DNA of 64,000 nucleotides from DATEPR01 sp036273855. GTDB taxonomy: Bacteria > Actinomycetota > Actinomycetes > Mycobacteriales > Pseudonocardiaceae. Positions 7,485 to 16,211 of the stretch are shown piece after piece. The position numbers were made by a program, and so were the translations under genes. Below the pieces are notes generated by a model. It was given only the letters and a program-made list of their open reading frames with translations, made no database searches and was not told the origin of the DNA. The DNA is taken from assembly GCA_036273855.1 (NCBI GenBank), contig DASUGU010000024.1:1-64000 (forward strand), given 5' to 3'. Each line of letters begins with the position of its first letter. The first letter of the stretch is position 1.

Positions 7485-9680
7485 TCATTCCTTGCCCGAA
7501 TGGGTGCGCATCAACTCCACCTGATGGTCGCGTACCCGCGTGCCGTCGGCGGGGGCCGGCAGCCACTGACCGTCGGACTGCAGCAGCCAACACCGCGTCG
7601 CCGGATCCAGCGCCGAGTCCAGAATCTCGTCCAGCTGCGCCTTGAGCTTCGGGTCGGCCACCCGGACCAGCACCTCGACCCGGCGGTCCAGGTTGCGGTG
7701 CATCATGTCCGCGCTGCCCAGCCAGTGCTCGTCCGCGCCGACGAACTGGAACACCCTGGAGTGCTCCAGGAACCGGCCCAGGATCGACCGCACCTTGATC
7801 CGCTCGGACAGTCCGGGCTGGCCGGGCCGCAGCGCGCAGATCCCGCGCACCACGACGTCGACGTCCACGCCGGACTGCGACGCCCGGTACAGCGCGTCGA
7901 TGACCTGCTCGTCCACCAACGAGTTGAGCTTGAGCCGGATACCGGCCGGCCGCCCGGCGGCGGCGTGCTCGATCTCCTGGTCGATCCGGTCCACGATGCC
8001 CCGCCGGATCTGGTGCGGCGCGACCAGCAGATTGTGGTAGCGGGTCTGCCGCGAATAGCCGGTGAGCACGTTGAACAGGTCGGTCAGGTCGGCGCCGATC
8101 GACGGTTCCGCGGTGAGCAGACCCATGTCCTCGTAGAGGCGCGCGGTCTTCGGGTTGTAGTTGCCGGTGCCGATGTGGCAGTAGCGGCGGATGTGCGAAC
8201 CCTCCTGCCGCACCACCAGACACGTCTTGCAGTGCGTCTTCAGGCCCACCAGCCCGTACACAACGTGCACGCCGGCCTTCTCCAGTTCCCTGGCCCAGCG
8301 GATGTTGGCCTGCTCGTCGAAGCGCGCCTTGATCTCCACCAGCGCCACGACCTGCTTGCCCGCCTCCGCGGCCGCGATCAACGCGTCCACGATCGGTGAG
8401 TCACCGGACGTCCGGTACAGGGTCTGCTTGATGGCCAGCACGCTCTCGTCGGCGGCGGCCTGTTCGATGAACCGCTGCACGCTGGTGGAGAACGAGTCGT
8501 ACGGGTGGTGCACGAGCACGTCGCCCTCGTGCAGCGTGCGGAACAGGTTGCGCGGCGTCTCGCTCTCCGCGAACGCCGGGTGGGTGGCGGGCACGAACGG
8601 CATGTCCTTCAGGTCCCTGCGGTCCACCGCGTACAACTGCCACAGGCAGGACAGGTCCAGCAGGCCGCGCACCACGACGACGTCGGTGCTGCGGTCGACG
8701 TCGATCTCCCTGGTGAGCAGGTCCAGCATGTCCTCGGTCATGTCCTCGCCGACCTCGAGGCGGACCGGCAGACCGAACCTGCGGCGCGCGAGTTCCTGTT
8801 CCAGGGCCTGCAACAGGTGCTCGTGCCGATCCTCCTCCACCTCGAAGTCGGCGTTCCGGGTGACGCGGAACAGGTGGTAGTCGGTGACCTCCATGCCGTC
8901 GAACAGGTCGCCGAGGTGGTTGGCGATCAACTCCTCCAGCGGCAGGAACGTGGCGTGGTTGCGGTCCCTGTTCTGCTCGACGCGAATCAGCCTCGGCACG
9001 TTGTTGGGCACCTTGACCCGGGCGAAGTGCCGGGTGCCGTTGACCGGATCGTGCACGGTCACCGCGAGGTTGAGCGAGAGTCCCGAAATGTACGGGAACG
9101 GGTGCGACGGGTCGACCGCGAGCGGGGTCAGCACCGGGAACACCTGGTCGGTGAAGTAGTTGGACAGCCGCAACCGGTCCGGCTCGGCCAGGTCCTGCCA
9201 GGTGACGATGCGGATGCCGCGCCGGGCCAGTTCGGGTGCCAGGTGGTCCAGCCACACGGTGGAGTGCTGCTGCACCAGTTCCTGGTTGCGCTTGACGATC
9301 CAGGCGAGCTGTTCCTCCGGCGTCAGGCCGTCCGCGCTGCGCACCGGCAGGCCGGTCTCCTCACGGCGTTTCAGCCCGGACACCCGGACCATGTAGAACT
9401 CGTCCAGGTTGGACGCGAAGATCGCGAGGAACTTGGCCCGCTCCAGCAGCGGCTGGGAGGAGTCCTCGGCGAGTGCGAGCACTCTGGCGTTGAAGTCCAG
9501 CCAGGACAGCTCCCGGTTGAAGTACCGGTCGTCCGGCAGCTCGACACCGGCCGCGGCGGTCGCGATCTCGGTGGCCGCGGGTGGCGCCACCGGCACGGCG
9601 GCGGCGGCCGCGTCGCCGGTCACGGACGTGACGGCCCGTCGCCTGGATCGCCGCTCCGACTCCCTCGCAAGTTCGCTCAT
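7485..9680 (-). CDS. ppk: Polyphosphate kinase 1
   Basis: Reversibly polymerises the gamma phosphate of ATP into polyphosphate. The 731-residue protein contains the PPK1 N-domain (YFNRELSWLDFNARV), the middle domain (SNLDEFYMVR) and two phospholipase-D-like domains. The autophosphorylated histidine is expected at His502 in CHIGTGNYN. ATG 9680 has GAGGCGG upstream and yields MSELARES. A short Ala-rich extension (about residues 20-45) precedes the conserved domain, a common actinobacterial trait. The open frame reaches further upstream into cofC territory, but that part is not coding. It is cotranscribed with mutT1. Confidence 0.95.
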   Translation of the reverse strand: MSELARESERRSRRRAVTSVTGDAAAAAVPVAPPAATEIATAAAGVELPDDRYFNRELSWLDFNARVLALAEDSSQPLLERAKFLAIFASNLDEFYMVRVSGLKRREETGLPVRSADGLTPEEQLAWIVKRNQELVQQHSTVWLDHLAPELARRGIRIVTWQDLAEPDRLRLSNYFTDQVFPVLTPLAVDPSHPFPYISGLSLNLAVTVHDPVNGTRHFARVKVPNNVPRLIRVEQNRDRNHATFLPLEELIANHLGDLFDGMEVTDYHLFRVTRNADFEVEEDRHEHLLQALEQELARRRFGLPVRLEVGEDMTEDMLDLLTREIDVDRSTDVVVVRGLLDLSCLWQLYAVDRRDLKDMPFVPATHPAFAESETPRNLFRTLHEGDVLVHHPYDSFSTSVQRFIEQAAADESVLAIKQTLYRTSGDSPIVDALIAAAEAGKQVVALVEIKARFDEQANIRWARELEKAGVHVVYGLVGLKTHCKTCLVVRQEGSHIRRYCHIGTGNYNPKTARLYEDMGLLTAEPSIGADLTDLFNVLTGYSRQTRYHNLLVAPHQIRRGIVDRIDQEIEHAAAGRPAGIRLKLNSLVDEQVIDALYRASQSGVDVDVVVRGICALRPGQPGLSERIKVRSILGRFLEHSRVFQFVGADEHWLGSADMMHRNLDRRVEVLVRVADPKLKAQLDEILDSALDPATRCWLLQSDGQWLPAPADGTRVRDHQVELMRTHSGKE

Positions 9681-9811
9681 ACGACCGCCTCGCTGGCGCT
9701 CGGCGGCCGCGTTCGCGGTCGCGCCGTGCTGAATTGTTCGCTCACAAGCCCGCTCACCCGACCATTGTCCCCGATCAGCCGGATTTGACGACCCCGGCGA
9801 CCGGACGACCA

Positions 9812-10474
9812 TCAGGTGACGGATGGCTGACAGCAGGGCTGCCATCCGGCGACGGCGGCGGTGTGCCGGCCGACGCCCAGTGCGCCGGCCACCGCGAGGT
9901 CCGCCGCGGTGTCCACGTCGCACCGCAGTGTCGGCAGGTCCACACCAACCCGCACGGCGCCGGACGCGGCGTGCGCGGCGGCCGAGCCGGGTCCGAACCG
10001 GGGATCCAACGGGCCGCCCGGCGCGGCCACCAGCAGGGTGGTGCCGGTGCCCTGGCGGTCGGCGCAGAAGGCCCGCCGGCCGGCCGACTCGGTGAGCGCG
10101 GCGGCCAGCTCCTCGGTGCGCAGGGCGGGCAGGTCGGACTGGAGCGCGGCCACGGTGGCGGTCGGGTCGGCGAGCAGCAGCAGGTCGGCGCCGTGCGCGA
10201 AGGCCGCGTTCAGGCCGGCGTCGGGCAGGTCGGGGGCGGTCGCGACGCCGTCGTCGGCCAGCGTGCCGGCGACCGTCGGGTCCGATGTCACGACCAGCAG
10301 CCGGCGCACGTTCGGCGTGGCCAGCGCCGCCGCCGCGGTGTCCCGGACCAGGGCCAGCGCCAGCGCCTCGTGGGCCGCCCGGTCGCCGACACCGCCGTCG
10401 GCGGCACCGAGCAACCGGGACTTGGCGCTGCCCAGCGCCTTGACCGTGATCACCAGGTCGACTGTTACCCGCAC
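9812..10474 (-). CDS. cofC: 2-phospho-L-lactate / phosphoenolpyruvate guanylyltransferase
   Basis: Coenzyme F420 synthesis enzyme that activates 2-phospholactate or phosphoenolpyruvate with GTP; the actinobacterial enzyme is also called FbiD. The 220-residue protein opens with VDLVITVKALGSAKSRL, a nucleotidyltransferase-like loop, and contains LLVVTSDP and LQSDLPALR. GTG 10474 gives MRVTVDLVITVK. The longer open frame upstream overlaps the divergent acyltransferase gene and is not used. It lies 131 bp upstream of ppk on the same strand, matching the ppk-cofC neighbourhood of mycobacteria. The other fbi genes are not in the window. Confidence 0.88.
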   Translation of the reverse strand: MRVTVDLVITVKALGSAKSRLLGAADGGVGDRAAHEALALALVRDTAAAALATPNVRRLLVVTSDPTVAGTLADDGVATAPDLPDAGLNAAFAHGADLLLLADPTATVAALQSDLPALRTEELAAALTESAGRRAFCADRQGTGTTLLVAAPGGPLDPRFGPGSAAAHAASGAVRVGVDLPTLRCDVDTAADLAVAGALGVGRHTAAVAGWQPCCQPSVT

Positions 10475-10600
10475 CCCGCCATCCTGCCCGAACCGGCGGG
10501 GTGCCCGCCGGGCGCGAGGCTGGACCTGGTCCGATCGGACGTGGAGACTCACGGCACGATAGGACCGTCGATCCATGTCGGCCCCCCGAAAGGAGTGCTC
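10475..10600. promoter_or_regulatory. Divergent cofC / acyltransferase intergenic region
   Basis: This 126-bp spacer must hold the promoters of cofC (minus) and of the acyltransferase-gpsA-lyase unit (plus). The only clear signal is AAAGGAG at 10588-10594, serving GTG 10601. Confidence 0.4.
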
Positions 10601-11329
10601 GTGGCCCGGGAGAAGGGTGGGTTCTGGATCTGGTTCGCCTCGGCGTTCTTCCATCCGCTGTGCCGCCTGCTGGCGCGCAGGGAGAACACCAACACCGAGC
10701 ACATCCCGCAGCAGGGCGCCGTGCTGCTGGTGATGAACCACATCTCCCACATCGACCCGGTGTACGACGCGGTGTTCGTGCACCGCCTGCACCGGCTGCC
10801 GCACTTCCTGGCCAAGGAGTCGCTGTTCCGGCCGCCACTGGTGCGCCAGGTCATGCGCGGCACCGGCCAGATCCCGGTGTACCGGGGGACGACCGACGCG
10901 AAGGGCAGCCTGCGCGACGCGGACGCCGCCCTGGCCGAGGGCAAGCTCGTGATCATCTACCCGGAGGGCACCATCACCAAGGAGCCCGACGGCTGGCCGA
11001 TGTACGCCCGCACCGGTGTGGCCCGGCTGGCGCTGGCCAACGACGTGCCGGTGATCCCGGTGGCCCGGTGGGGCACCAGGGACATCCTGGACGGCTACCA
11101 CCGCCGGTTCCGTCCGTTTCCCCGGCACGATGTCGTGACGATGGTGGGCGAGCCGATGGACCTGACCGCCTACCGGGAGAAGCTCGTCGACCGCCCGCCG
11201 ACCCTGCCGGAGTTGCGCGAGGTCACCGACCTGCTGATGGCCGAGGTCACCGGGATGGTGGCGCGGATCCGCGGCGAGACCCCGCCGGCCGAGGTGTTCC
11301 GCCCGGTGGCCAAGGGCACCGGGTCGTGA
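10601..11329 (+). CDS. 1-acylglycerol-3-phosphate acyltransferase family (PlsC-like)
   Basis: Membrane-associated acyltransferase expected to esterify lysophosphatidate in phospholipid synthesis. The catalytic HX4D motif is His47-Asp52 in NHISHIDP. Other family blocks are FLAKESLFRPP, TGQIPVYRG and YPEGTITKEPDG. It has 242 residues. GTG 10601 has AAAGGAG with a 6-bp spacer. Its stop overlaps the gpsA start (GTGA), so the gene is translationally coupled to glycerol-3-phosphate synthesis, which fits a phospholipid-precursor role. Confidence 0.9.
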   Translation: MAREKGGFWIWFASAFFHPLCRLLARRENTNTEHIPQQGAVLLVMNHISHIDPVYDAVFVHRLHRLPHFLAKESLFRPPLVRQVMRGTGQIPVYRGTTDAKGSLRDADAALAEGKLVIIYPEGTITKEPDGWPMYARTGVARLALANDVPVIPVARWGTRDILDGYHRRFRPFPRHDVVTMVGEPMDLTAYREKLVDRPPTLPELREVTDLLMAEVTGMVARIRGETPPAEVFRPVAKGTGS

Positions 11330-12333
11330 CCGCGCAGCGCATCGCCGTGCTCGGGGCCGGTTCCTGGGGTACGACGTTCGCCAAGGTGCTGGCCGACGCC
11401 GGCCGGCGGGTGACGCTGTGGGCGCGCCGGCCGGAGTTGGCGGCGTCGATCAACGAGCGGCGGGTGAACGACGACCGCCTGCCCGGCATCCGGCTACCGG
11501 ACAATCTGGTCGCCACGGCCGATCCGGAGATCGCGCTGGCCGGCGCCGAGGTGGTCGTGCTGGGCGTGCCGAGCCAGACGCTGCGGATCAACCTCACCGA
11601 GTGGCGCTCGATCCTGCCGGCCGGCGCACCGCTGGTCAGCCTCGCGAAGGGCGTGGAGCTGGGCACCGGCAAGCGGATGAGCGAGGTGGTCGCCGAGGTG
11701 GCCGGCGTGCCGGCCGGCCAGGTGCTGGTGGTGAGCGGGCCGAACCTGTCCCGCGAGGTCGCCGAGGAGCAGCCGACGGCCACGGTGATCGCGTGCGTCG
11801 ACCACGACCGGGCCGTGGAGTTGCAGCGGGCCAGCTTCAACGGCTACTTCCGGCCCTACACCAACCACGACGTGATCGGCTGCGAGCTGGGCGGCGCCTG
11901 CAAGAACGTGATCGCCCTGGCCTGCGGCATGGCGACCGGCCTGGGCTACGGCAGCAACACCACGGCGGCGCTGACCACCAGGGGACTGGCCGAGACGGCC
12001 CGGCTGGGCGCGGCTTTCGGCGCCGACCCGCTGACCTTCGCCGGCCTGGCCGGGTTGGGCGACCTGGTGGCGACGTGCTCGTCGCCGTTGTCCCGCAACC
12101 GGACCTTCGGTGCCCGGCTGGGTGCCGGCGAGTCGGTGGCGCAGGCGCAGCAGGCCGCGCACGGCCAGGTGGCCGAGGGCGTGAAGTCGTGCTCGTCGAT
12201 CTCCGAACTGGCCGCGCTGGCCGGCGTGGAGATGCCGATCACCGCCGTGGTGCACAAGGTGTGCCACGACGGTGCCGACCCGAAAGCGATGGTCGGTGAA
12301 CTCCTGGGCAGGGAACGGAAGGCCGAGCGGTGA
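11326..12333 (+). CDS. gpsA: NAD(P)-dependent glycerol-3-phosphate dehydrogenase
   Basis: Reduces dihydroxyacetone phosphate to sn-glycerol-3-phosphate for phospholipids. The Rossmann motif IAVLGAGSWGTTFAKVLA is near the N-terminus, and the catalytic lysine lies in GGACKNVIALACGMATGL. The 335-residue length is normal. GTG 11326 overlaps the upstream stop codon, and its own stop overlaps the next GTG at 12330. The three genes therefore form a tightly coupled unit. Confidence 0.96.
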   Translation: MTAQRIAVLGAGSWGTTFAKVLADAGRRVTLWARRPELAASINERRVNDDRLPGIRLPDNLVATADPEIALAGAEVVVLGVPSQTLRINLTEWRSILPAGAPLVSLAKGVELGTGKRMSEVVAEVAGVPAGQVLVVSGPNLSREVAEEQPTATVIACVDHDRAVELQRASFNGYFRPYTNHDVIGCELGGACKNVIALACGMATGLGYGSNTTAALTTRGLAETARLGAAFGADPLTFAGLAGLGDLVATCSSPLSRNRTFGARLGAGESVAQAQQAAHGQVAEGVKSCSSISELAALAGVEMPITAVVHKVCHDGADPKAMVGELLGRERKAER

Positions 12334-13466
12334 CCGAACCCGGGTGGGGCGACGGGACGCTGTGCGGCCGGGCCGGGCTGCCCGAACCGGTGTCCGGTGA
12401 CCCGTTCCTGCCGCCGCCGGTGTTCGCGGCGCCGTTCCACCTCGGCGCCGGGGACAGCCCGTTCTTCTACGGCGCCAACGACAATCCGACCTGGCGCACC
12501 CTGGAGGCCGCGCTGGCCGAGCTGGACGGCGGGGAGTGCGTGCTGTTCCCGTCCGGCATGGGCGCGATCGCCACCGTGTTGCAGACCCTGACCGCGCCTG
12601 GCGACAGGGTGGTGCTGCCCGGCGACGGTTACTACCTGGCCCGCCAGTTGATGGTGGAGAGCCTGCCCGACCGTTCCGTCCGGTACGTGCCGACGGCCGC
12701 GGACTGGACCCCGGATCTGGTCGAGGGCGCCGTGCTGGTGCTGTTGGAGACACCGGCCAATCCGGGCATGGACGTGTGCGACATCGCGGCGGTCGCCGCA
12801 CTGGCCCATGACGCGGGTGCGCTGCTCGCCGTCGACAACACCACCGCGACGCCGCTGGGCCAGCGCCCGCTCGCCCTGGGCGCCGACATCAGCCTGGCCA
12901 GCGACACCAAGGCGCTGTCCGGGCACAGTGACGTCGTGCTCGGCCACGTGTCGTTCGCCGATCCCGAACTGGCCGCCCGGATCCGGACCGCTCGGCGACT
13001 GCGTGGGCTGGCGCCGGGGCCGTTCGAGGCGTGGCTGGCCCACCGCGGCCTGGGCACGCTGGACCTGCGGCTGGCCAGGCAGGCGCAGAACGCGGCCGCC
13101 CTGGTCGACGCGCTGCGCGGCCACCCGCTGGTGTCCGGCCTGCGCTGGCCCGGTTCGCCGGACGACCGCGACCACGAGTTGGCCAAGCGGCAGATGCGCC
13201 GGTTCGGCGGGGTGTTCAGCTTCGTGCTGCCGTCCCGGGACGCGGTGGAGGCGCTGGTCACCGGGTCGGCGTTGCTGACCGCGGCCACCAGTTTCGGCGG
13301 CCTGCACAGTTCGGTGGACCGCAGACAGCAGTGGGGTGACCCGGTGCCGCCGGGGTTCGTCCGGTTCTCCTGCGGCACCGAGGACACCGCCGATCTGGTG
13401 GCCGACGTGCTCGCGTCACTCGACCGTGTCCAGTCCTCGGGACCGCTTGACCAGTCGGCAGGCTGA
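12330..13466 (+). CDS. Cystathionine gamma-lyase-like PLP enzyme
   Basis: Member of the Cys/Met metabolism PLP-dependent family, expected to cleave cystathionine to cysteine, 2-oxobutyrate and ammonia. The PLP-binding lysine is Lys194 in SDTKALSGHSD. Other family blocks are CVLFPSGMGAI, LLETPANPGMDVCDI and FSCGTED. The protein has 378 residues. GTG 12330 overlaps the gpsA stop. It is followed by a Cys-containing leader peptide and cysteine dioxygenase, so cysteine production and breakdown genes adjoin. A desulfhydrase or related lyase activity is possible, because the subfamily cannot be fixed without alignment. Confidence 0.85.
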   Translation: MTEPGWGDGTLCGRAGLPEPVSGDPFLPPPVFAAPFHLGAGDSPFFYGANDNPTWRTLEAALAELDGGECVLFPSGMGAIATVLQTLTAPGDRVVLPGDGYYLARQLMVESLPDRSVRYVPTAADWTPDLVEGAVLVLLETPANPGMDVCDIAAVAALAHDAGALLAVDNTTATPLGQRPLALGADISLASDTKALSGHSDVVLGHVSFADPELAARIRTARRLRGLAPGPFEAWLAHRGLGTLDLRLARQAQNAAALVDALRGHPLVSGLRWPGSPDDRDHELAKRQMRRFGGVFSFVLPSRDAVEALVTGSALLTAATSFGGLHSSVDRRQQWGDPVPPGFVRFSCGTEDTADLVADVLASLDRVQSSGPLDQSAG

Positions 13467-13482
13467 CTGCTTGCATGGCGCC

Positions 13483-13563
13483 ATGCTGTTGCGCGCCATG
13501 ATCGACCGGAGGGGTCACATCGACCTCGGCCGGGTCGCCAGCGCGCTGTGTCGTTCCCTGTGA
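13483..13563 (+). CDS. Putative Cys-containing leader peptide upstream of cdo
   Basis: A 26-residue frame, from ATG 13483 to TGA 13563, ends in HIDLGRVASALCRSL. This closely resembles the short actinobacterial leader peptides (R-H-I/V-D-L-x-R-V-A-S-A-x-C-R) found ahead of sulfur and cysteine genes. In mycobacteria such leaders mediate cysteine-responsive attenuation. The single Cys codon is at 13549-13551, three codons before the stop. It lies between the lyase and cdo and stops 45 bp before the cdo start. ATG 13498 is an alternative start. No classical SD is evident. Function is inferred from resemblance and position. Confidence 0.75.
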   Translation: MLLRAMIDRRGHIDLGRVASALCRSL

Positions 13564-13608
13564 GCCCGCGTCCGTAGTCATCCCACGCAGACCACAGAGG
13601 ACTGTCCC

Positions 13609-14028
13609 GTGTTCGCCGTACCCGTCAACACCGTCGCGCTGCCCGCTGCTCCGGCCCGCCAGCCCGTCCGCACCGCCCTGGACGTCGCCCGGGACCGCTC
13701 CCGGTGGGCGCACCTGCTGCGCTACGACCCCGATGAGCGGTTCGCCGCACTGGTGGAGGCCACCGCCGACACCGAGACCTGGCTGCTGTCCTGGCTGCCC
13801 GGCCAGCACACCGACGTGCACGACCACGCCGGTTCCGCCGGTGCGTTCACCGTCGTGTCCGGCGTCCTGACCGAGACCGTGTGCCGCGCCGACGGGCCCA
13901 CCACGCACGTGGTCACGGCCGGGCAGACCCGGGTGTTCGGCCAGGCGTACACGCACCAGGTGCGCAATCTCGGGGTGGACCCGGCCGTGACCATCCACGT
14001 GTACCGGCCGCACCGCCCTCCTATGTAG
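13609..14028 (+). CDS. cdo: Cysteine dioxygenase type I
   Basis: Non-haem iron enzyme that oxidises cysteine to cysteine sulfinate. It is a cupin-fold protein of 139 residues. The iron ligands are expected at His71 and His73 (DVHDHAGSAGAF) and His116 (YTHQVRNLG). Residue 78 in the GAF context is Gly, so the Cys-Tyr cross-link of animal enzymes is absent, as in most bacterial homologues. GTG 13609 is the start. The upstream Cys leader peptide suggests induction by cysteine supply. Its 3' end overlaps the convergent PNPOx-like gene by 8 bp. A 3-mercaptopropionate dioxygenase is a less likely alternative. Confidence 0.88.
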   Translation: MFAVPVNTVALPAAPARQPVRTALDVARDRSRWAHLLRYDPDERFAALVEATADTETWLLSWLPGQHTDVHDHAGSAGAFTVVSGVLTETVCRADGPTTHVVTAGQTRVFGQAYTHQVRNLGVDPAVTIHVYRPHRPPM

Positions 14029-14692
14029 ACAGTGCGCGGCGACCGAGGACGTGCGGCGGCACCGGCATCGGGCGCGGCAGCTCCGGTGACTCGACGGGCG
14101 CGTCCCAGACCTGGCGCAGGGGCAGCACGCCCGCCCAGCGGGTGTCGTCGGCCAGGTCCCCGTCGTCGTCGCTGGGCGGGCCGCTGCGGATCTTCACCGA
14201 CGATTCGGTCAGGTCGACGGCCAGCACGGCCGTGGCGGCGAGTTCCTTGCGGTTGGGCAGGCGGGAGTAGTCCCACGCGCCGGGCGCCAGGTGTTCGGTG
14301 ATCACCCGCAGGGCGCGCAGCTTCGCGTCGTCGCCGGTCACCGGGACGGCCTCGCCGTGCACCACGGCGGACCGGTAGTTCATCGAGTTGTGGAACACCG
14401 AGCGGGCGTAGACCAGGCCGTCGACCAGCGTGACCGTGACACACACCGGGATGCCGGTGGCGCCGGCCCGCAGGCTGGCCGCGCCGGTCGAGCCGTGCAG
14501 GTAGAGCGTGTCGCCGTCGCGGCCGTAGCCGGTGGGCAGCACCAGGGGGTGGCCGTCGACGGTGAGCCCGAGGTGGCAGACCAGACCCGCGTCCAGCACG
14601 GCGTCCAGGTCCTCGCGCCGCGCCCTGGCGCGCAGCGGGCTGCGCTGGATGGTGCTGCGGTCGGTCGGGGACAGCGAAGGTCGTGTCGTCAC
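14021..14692 (-). CDS. Pyridoxamine 5'-phosphate oxidase-related FMN-binding protein
   Basis: Split-barrel flavin-binding family protein of unknown substrate. Family features are HLGLTVDGHPLVLPTGYGRDG, LYLHGSTGA and NYRSAVVHGEA, followed by a C-terminal segment with DTRWAGVLPLRQVW. GTG 14692 gives 223 residues beginning MTTRPSLS. An in-frame ATG at 14758 would intrude into the divergent promoter. It is transcribed away from a MocR regulator only 71 bp distant, a pairing often seen in actinobacteria, so it is probably the MocR target. Confidence 0.82.
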   Translation of the reverse strand: MTTRPSLSPTDRSTIQRSPLRARARREDLDAVLDAGLVCHLGLTVDGHPLVLPTGYGRDGDTLYLHGSTGAASLRAGATGIPVCVTVTLVDGLVYARSVFHNSMNYRSAVVHGEAVPVTGDDAKLRALRVITEHLAPGAWDYSRLPNRKELAATAVLAVDLTESSVKIRSGPPSDDDGDLADDTRWAGVLPLRQVWDAPVESPELPRPMPVPPHVLGRRALST

Positions 14693-14763
14693 CTGTCCAG
14701 GATGTGTGGTCAGGTGGCATCCTGGAACAGCCACTGGTGCCCAGATACGAAAGGCCACTTGGC
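14693..14763. promoter_or_regulatory. Divergent PNPOx / MocR promoter region
   Basis: This 71-bp spacer contains two imperfect direct repeats, ggtggcatcctgg (about 14713-14725) and actggtgcccaga (about 14734-14746). A GAAAGG ribosome site lies before ATG 14764. Direct repeats in the divergent region are typical MocR binding sites. The assignment is inferred. Confidence 0.45.
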
Positions 14764-16161
14764 ATGACCGAGCTGCCCACCACGCTCCCGATCGAGCTGC
14801 ACCGGGGCTCGCCGACGCCGCTGGCCGTGCAGCTCGCCGACACCCTGCGGGCCGCGGCCGCCGCCGGTCACCTGCGCAGCGGCGACCGCCTGCCGTCCAC
14901 CCGCGCGCTGGCCGACCGGCTGGAGGTCAGCCGCACGGTCACGGCCGCCGCCTACGAGCAGTTGCACGCCGAGGGCTGGATCACCGGGCGGCACGGTTCG
15001 GGCACCTTCGTCACCACGGCACCGCCCGGCGCCCGCACGGCGGCGCCGAGGCAGCGGACGGCCAACCTGCCCCAGCCCGACCGGCTCGACCTGGTGCCCG
15101 GCGCGCCCTGGGTGGACGGCCTGGACCGGGCGGCATGGCGGCGGGCCTGGCGGGCCGCGGCCGACGCGCCGCCGTTGCTCCGCCCGCAGCGCGCCGGCCT
15201 GCCCGAGTACCGCACCGCCGTGGCCGAACACCTGCTGCGCCACCGCGGGTTGGTGCTGGCCAGCGGGCTGGACCAGGACCTGCTGGCCACCGGCGGCACC
15301 ACGGCCGCGGTGGCCGAGATCGCGCTCGCCGTGCTGCGACCCGGTGACGTGGTGGCCGTCGAGGAGCCCGGCTACCAGCGGGCGGTGCAGGCCCTGCGGG
15401 CGGCCGGGGTACGGGTGGTGCCGGCGCCGGTCGACCCCAACGGCCTGGCCGTGGCCGCCGTGCCGCCGAACGTGCGGGCCGTGTACTGCTCGCCGTCGCA
15501 CCAGTACCCGCTGGGCGGCCGGATGTCCGCCGCGACCCGGGTGGCGCTGGTGGAACGGGCCAGGGAGAAGGGCTGGCTGGTGATCGAGGACGACTACGAC
15601 GGCGAACTGCGCTACGACGTGGCGCCGCTGCCGCTGCTGGTCGCGCTCGCCCCCGACGTCGTCGTCCACCTGGGCACCACCAGCAAGATCTTCACGTCCA
15701 CCCTGGGCATCGGCTGGATGGTCGCACCACCGGAGGTGGTGGCCGGCGTGCTGGCCCACCGGGACGGCACCGGCACCGGTCCGTCCGCCGCCGGGCAGCG
15801 GGTGCTGGTGGAGCTGGCCAGGCACGGCGACCTGGGCCGGCACCTGCGCCGGCTGCGCCGCGAACTGTCCACCCGCCGGGAACTCGTGGTGGCCGCGCTG
15901 GACGGCGCCGGCCTGACCACGCTGGGCGACGACGCGGGCGCCCACGTCGTGGTGCCGCTGCCGTCGCTGGCCGCCGAGCAACAGGTGGTGCGGGAGGGTA
16001 TGAACGTCGGTGTGACGCTGGACGGCCTGGCCCGCCACCACGACGGCAGGCCCACCTGGCACGGGATCGGCCTGGGCTACACGGCGTGCACCCGGCAGGA
16101 GTTGCTGGCCGTGTTGCCCGAGGTGGTGCGCCTGCTGGTGGCGGCGACGGCGGCCGGCTGA
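14764..16161 (+). CDS. MocR/PdxR-type GntR regulator with aminotransferase domain
   Basis: Transcription factor fusing a GntR winged helix (residues about 10-80; SGDRLPSTRALADRLEVSR) to a fold-type I aminotransferase domain that binds PLP. The Schiff-base lysine is Lys308 in GTTSKIF. Other domain blocks are EEPGYQ and EDDYDGELRY. The length of 465 residues is typical. It is divergent from a PNPOx-like gene, so it probably senses PLP or an amino-compound adduct and controls that gene. ATG 14764 has GAAAGG upstream; the longer open frame from 14683 runs through the promoter. Confidence 0.92.
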   Translation: MTELPTTLPIELHRGSPTPLAVQLADTLRAAAAAGHLRSGDRLPSTRALADRLEVSRTVTAAAYEQLHAEGWITGRHGSGTFVTTAPPGARTAAPRQRTANLPQPDRLDLVPGAPWVDGLDRAAWRRAWRAAADAPPLLRPQRAGLPEYRTAVAEHLLRHRGLVLASGLDQDLLATGGTTAAVAEIALAVLRPGDVVAVEEPGYQRAVQALRAAGVRVVPAPVDPNGLAVAAVPPNVRAVYCSPSHQYPLGGRMSAATRVALVERAREKGWLVIEDDYDGELRYDVAPLPLLVALAPDVVVHLGTTSKIFTSTLGIGWMVAPPEVVAGVLAHRDGTGTGPSAAGQRVLVELARHGDLGRHLRRLRRELSTRRELVVAALDGAGLTTLGDDAGAHVVVPLPSLAAEQQVVREGMNVGVTLDGLARHHDGRPTWHGIGLGYTACTRQELLAVLPEVVRLLVAATAAG

Positions 16162-16211
16162 CCGTTCGGTGTCACACGGATGGTCCAGTGCTACGGGTAA
16201 GGTCGCTCCCC

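Noticed and set aside
9734..10600. N-terminal extension of the acyltransferase frame
   Set aside because: It runs antisense through cofC and its intergenic region; GTG 10601 has a strong ribosome site and matches family length.
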